A stretch of 5,859 nucleotides of DNA from Nostocaceae cyanobacterium CSSed10_463m (GTDB lineage: Bacteria; Cyanobacteriota; Cyanobacteriia; Cyanobacteriales; Nostocaceae). Made by a program: the position numbers and the translations under genes. How positions within the stretch are numbered: the first letter of the stretch is position 1; each line of letters opens with the position of its first letter. Shown piece after piece: positions 5,605-5,859 of the stretch. A model generated the notes under the pieces. It made no database searches. It had not been told where the DNA came from and saw nothing but the letters and a program-made list of their open reading frames with translations. The stretch covers positions 1 through 5,859 of the forward strand of contig PWQB01000352.1 in NCBI GenBank assembly GCA_003556955.1. Direction: 5' to 3'.

Positions 5605-5784
5605 TTACAGAATGCCCCAAAAATGAAGGAAGCCTTGACCAGAAAACAACTCGATGAGCGCAGCTGCTAAAAAGCCGATCATTGCCAAGCGACCGTTCCA
5701 GATTTCGGCTTGGGGTGTAAAGCCCCAGCGCCAAGCGTTGCGATCTTCAGTTACAGGAGTATTAACATTTGTTGCGTTTGTCAT
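5605..5784 (-). CDS. High-light-inducible protein (Hlip/SCP), CAB superfamily
   Basis: Encodes a 59-residue one-helix protein of the CAB/ELIP/HLIP superfamily. These thylakoid proteins bind chlorophyll and carotenoid, associate with photosystem assembly intermediates and chlorophyll-synthesis enzymes, and help dissipate excess energy under light stress. Numbering from the ATG, the N-terminal 20 or so residues are polar and Asn/Thr-rich. The signature [17 protein letters not shown] (about 22-38) follows, including ExxNxR (Glu27, Asn30, Arg32) for chlorophyll binding. The single membrane helix runs to about residue 47 ([14 protein letters not shown]). The tail is [11 protein letters not shown]. 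The ATG at 5784 is preferred because GGAG (5796-5793) lies eight bases before it; an upstream in-frame GTG at 5793 overlaps that GGAG. It converges on sigA and shares its terminator. An HLR1-like site lies upstream. Which hli paralogue this is cannot be decided here. Confidence 0.93.
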   Translation of the reverse strand: MTNATNVNTPVTEDRNAWRWGFTPQAEIWNGRLAMIGFLAAALIELFSGQGFLHFWGIL

Positions 5785-5814
5785 GGTTGGCACTCCAAAC
5801 TAGATTTACGAATT

Positions 5815-5844
5815 ATTATTGCCTTATGTAAACTAATATAACAA
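5815..5844 (-). promoter_or_regulatory. Candidate Hlip gene promoter
   Basis: On the minus strand, TTGTTA (5844-5839), an 18-base spacer, and AATAAT (5820-5815) form a modest -35/-10 pair. The start would be near 5808, giving a leader of about 24 bases before the ATG at 5784 and leaving the Shine-Dalgarno intact. An alternative, TTTACA (5832-5827) with TAAATC (5808-5803), would start transcription inside the Shine-Dalgarno and is less likely. Confidence 0.4.
5825..5842 (-). promoter_or_regulatory. HLR1-like element, putative RpaB site
   Basis: The minus strand reads GTTATATT-AG-TTTACATA. The HLR1 consensus is (G/T)TTACA(T/A)(T/A), two bases, then the same octamer again. Here the second octamer matches fully and the first differs at one position (T for C), so 15 of 16 defined positions agree and the two-base spacer is correct. 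HLR1 is the site of the OmpR-type regulator RpaB at high-light genes, including hli genes. It overlaps the candidate -35 and spacer, a position that fits repression in low light and release in high light (inference). Confidence 0.65.
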
Positions 5845-5859
5845 ATATTTTCACAAAAG

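Noticed and set aside
5785..5793. GTG at 5793 as the Hlip start
   Set aside because: It overlaps the GGAG Shine-Dalgarno; the ATG at 5784, eight bases downstream of it, is much better placed.

Overview
This window is a chromosomal segment from a filamentous, probably heterocyst-forming cyanobacterium (Nostocales: Nostoc, Anabaena or a relative). The signs are a cyanobacterial-type group 1 sigma factor with an acidic N-terminus, a one-helix high-light-inducible protein of the chlorophyll a/b-binding superfamily, two perfect copies of the HIP1 octamer GCGATCGC, and AT-rich intergenic DNA full of small inverted repeats. The species cannot be fixed from the sequence alone.

Layout, left to right. 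(1) gyrB, the DNA gyrase B subunit, lacks only its first ~36 codons, which lie beyond the left edge; it ends at 1834. (2) A 273-base gap holds a three-way-junction inverted-repeat element (1895-1971). (3) A fasciclin-domain lipoprotein gene (2108-2716) is followed by an 11-bp stem-loop that may be its terminator. (4) A 1.58-kb stretch (2717-4296) has no convincing gene. It contains several dyads, a small possible gene remnant on the minus strand, a 17-codon hydrophobic mini-ORF and, next to sigA, a promoter candidate followed by an apparently multibranched RNA leader. (5) sigA, the principal sigma factor, occupies 4297-5472. (6) A strong bidirectional terminator (5531-5570) separates sigA from a convergent high-light-inducible protein gene (5784-5605, minus strand). 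The probable promoter of that gene overlaps an HLR1-like site, the recognition sequence of the response regulator RpaB.

The genes are not an obvious operon: each is flanked by its own structured or terminator-like sequence. gyrB and sigA are housekeeping information-processing genes, the lipoprotein acts at the cell envelope, and the Hlip acts in thylakoids under light stress. The most interesting material is regulatory: the folded sigA leader (4099-4238), the long dyad-rich region upstream of it, and the HLR1-like site of the Hlip gene. I saw no CRISPR array, intact insertion sequence, tRNA or rRNA.
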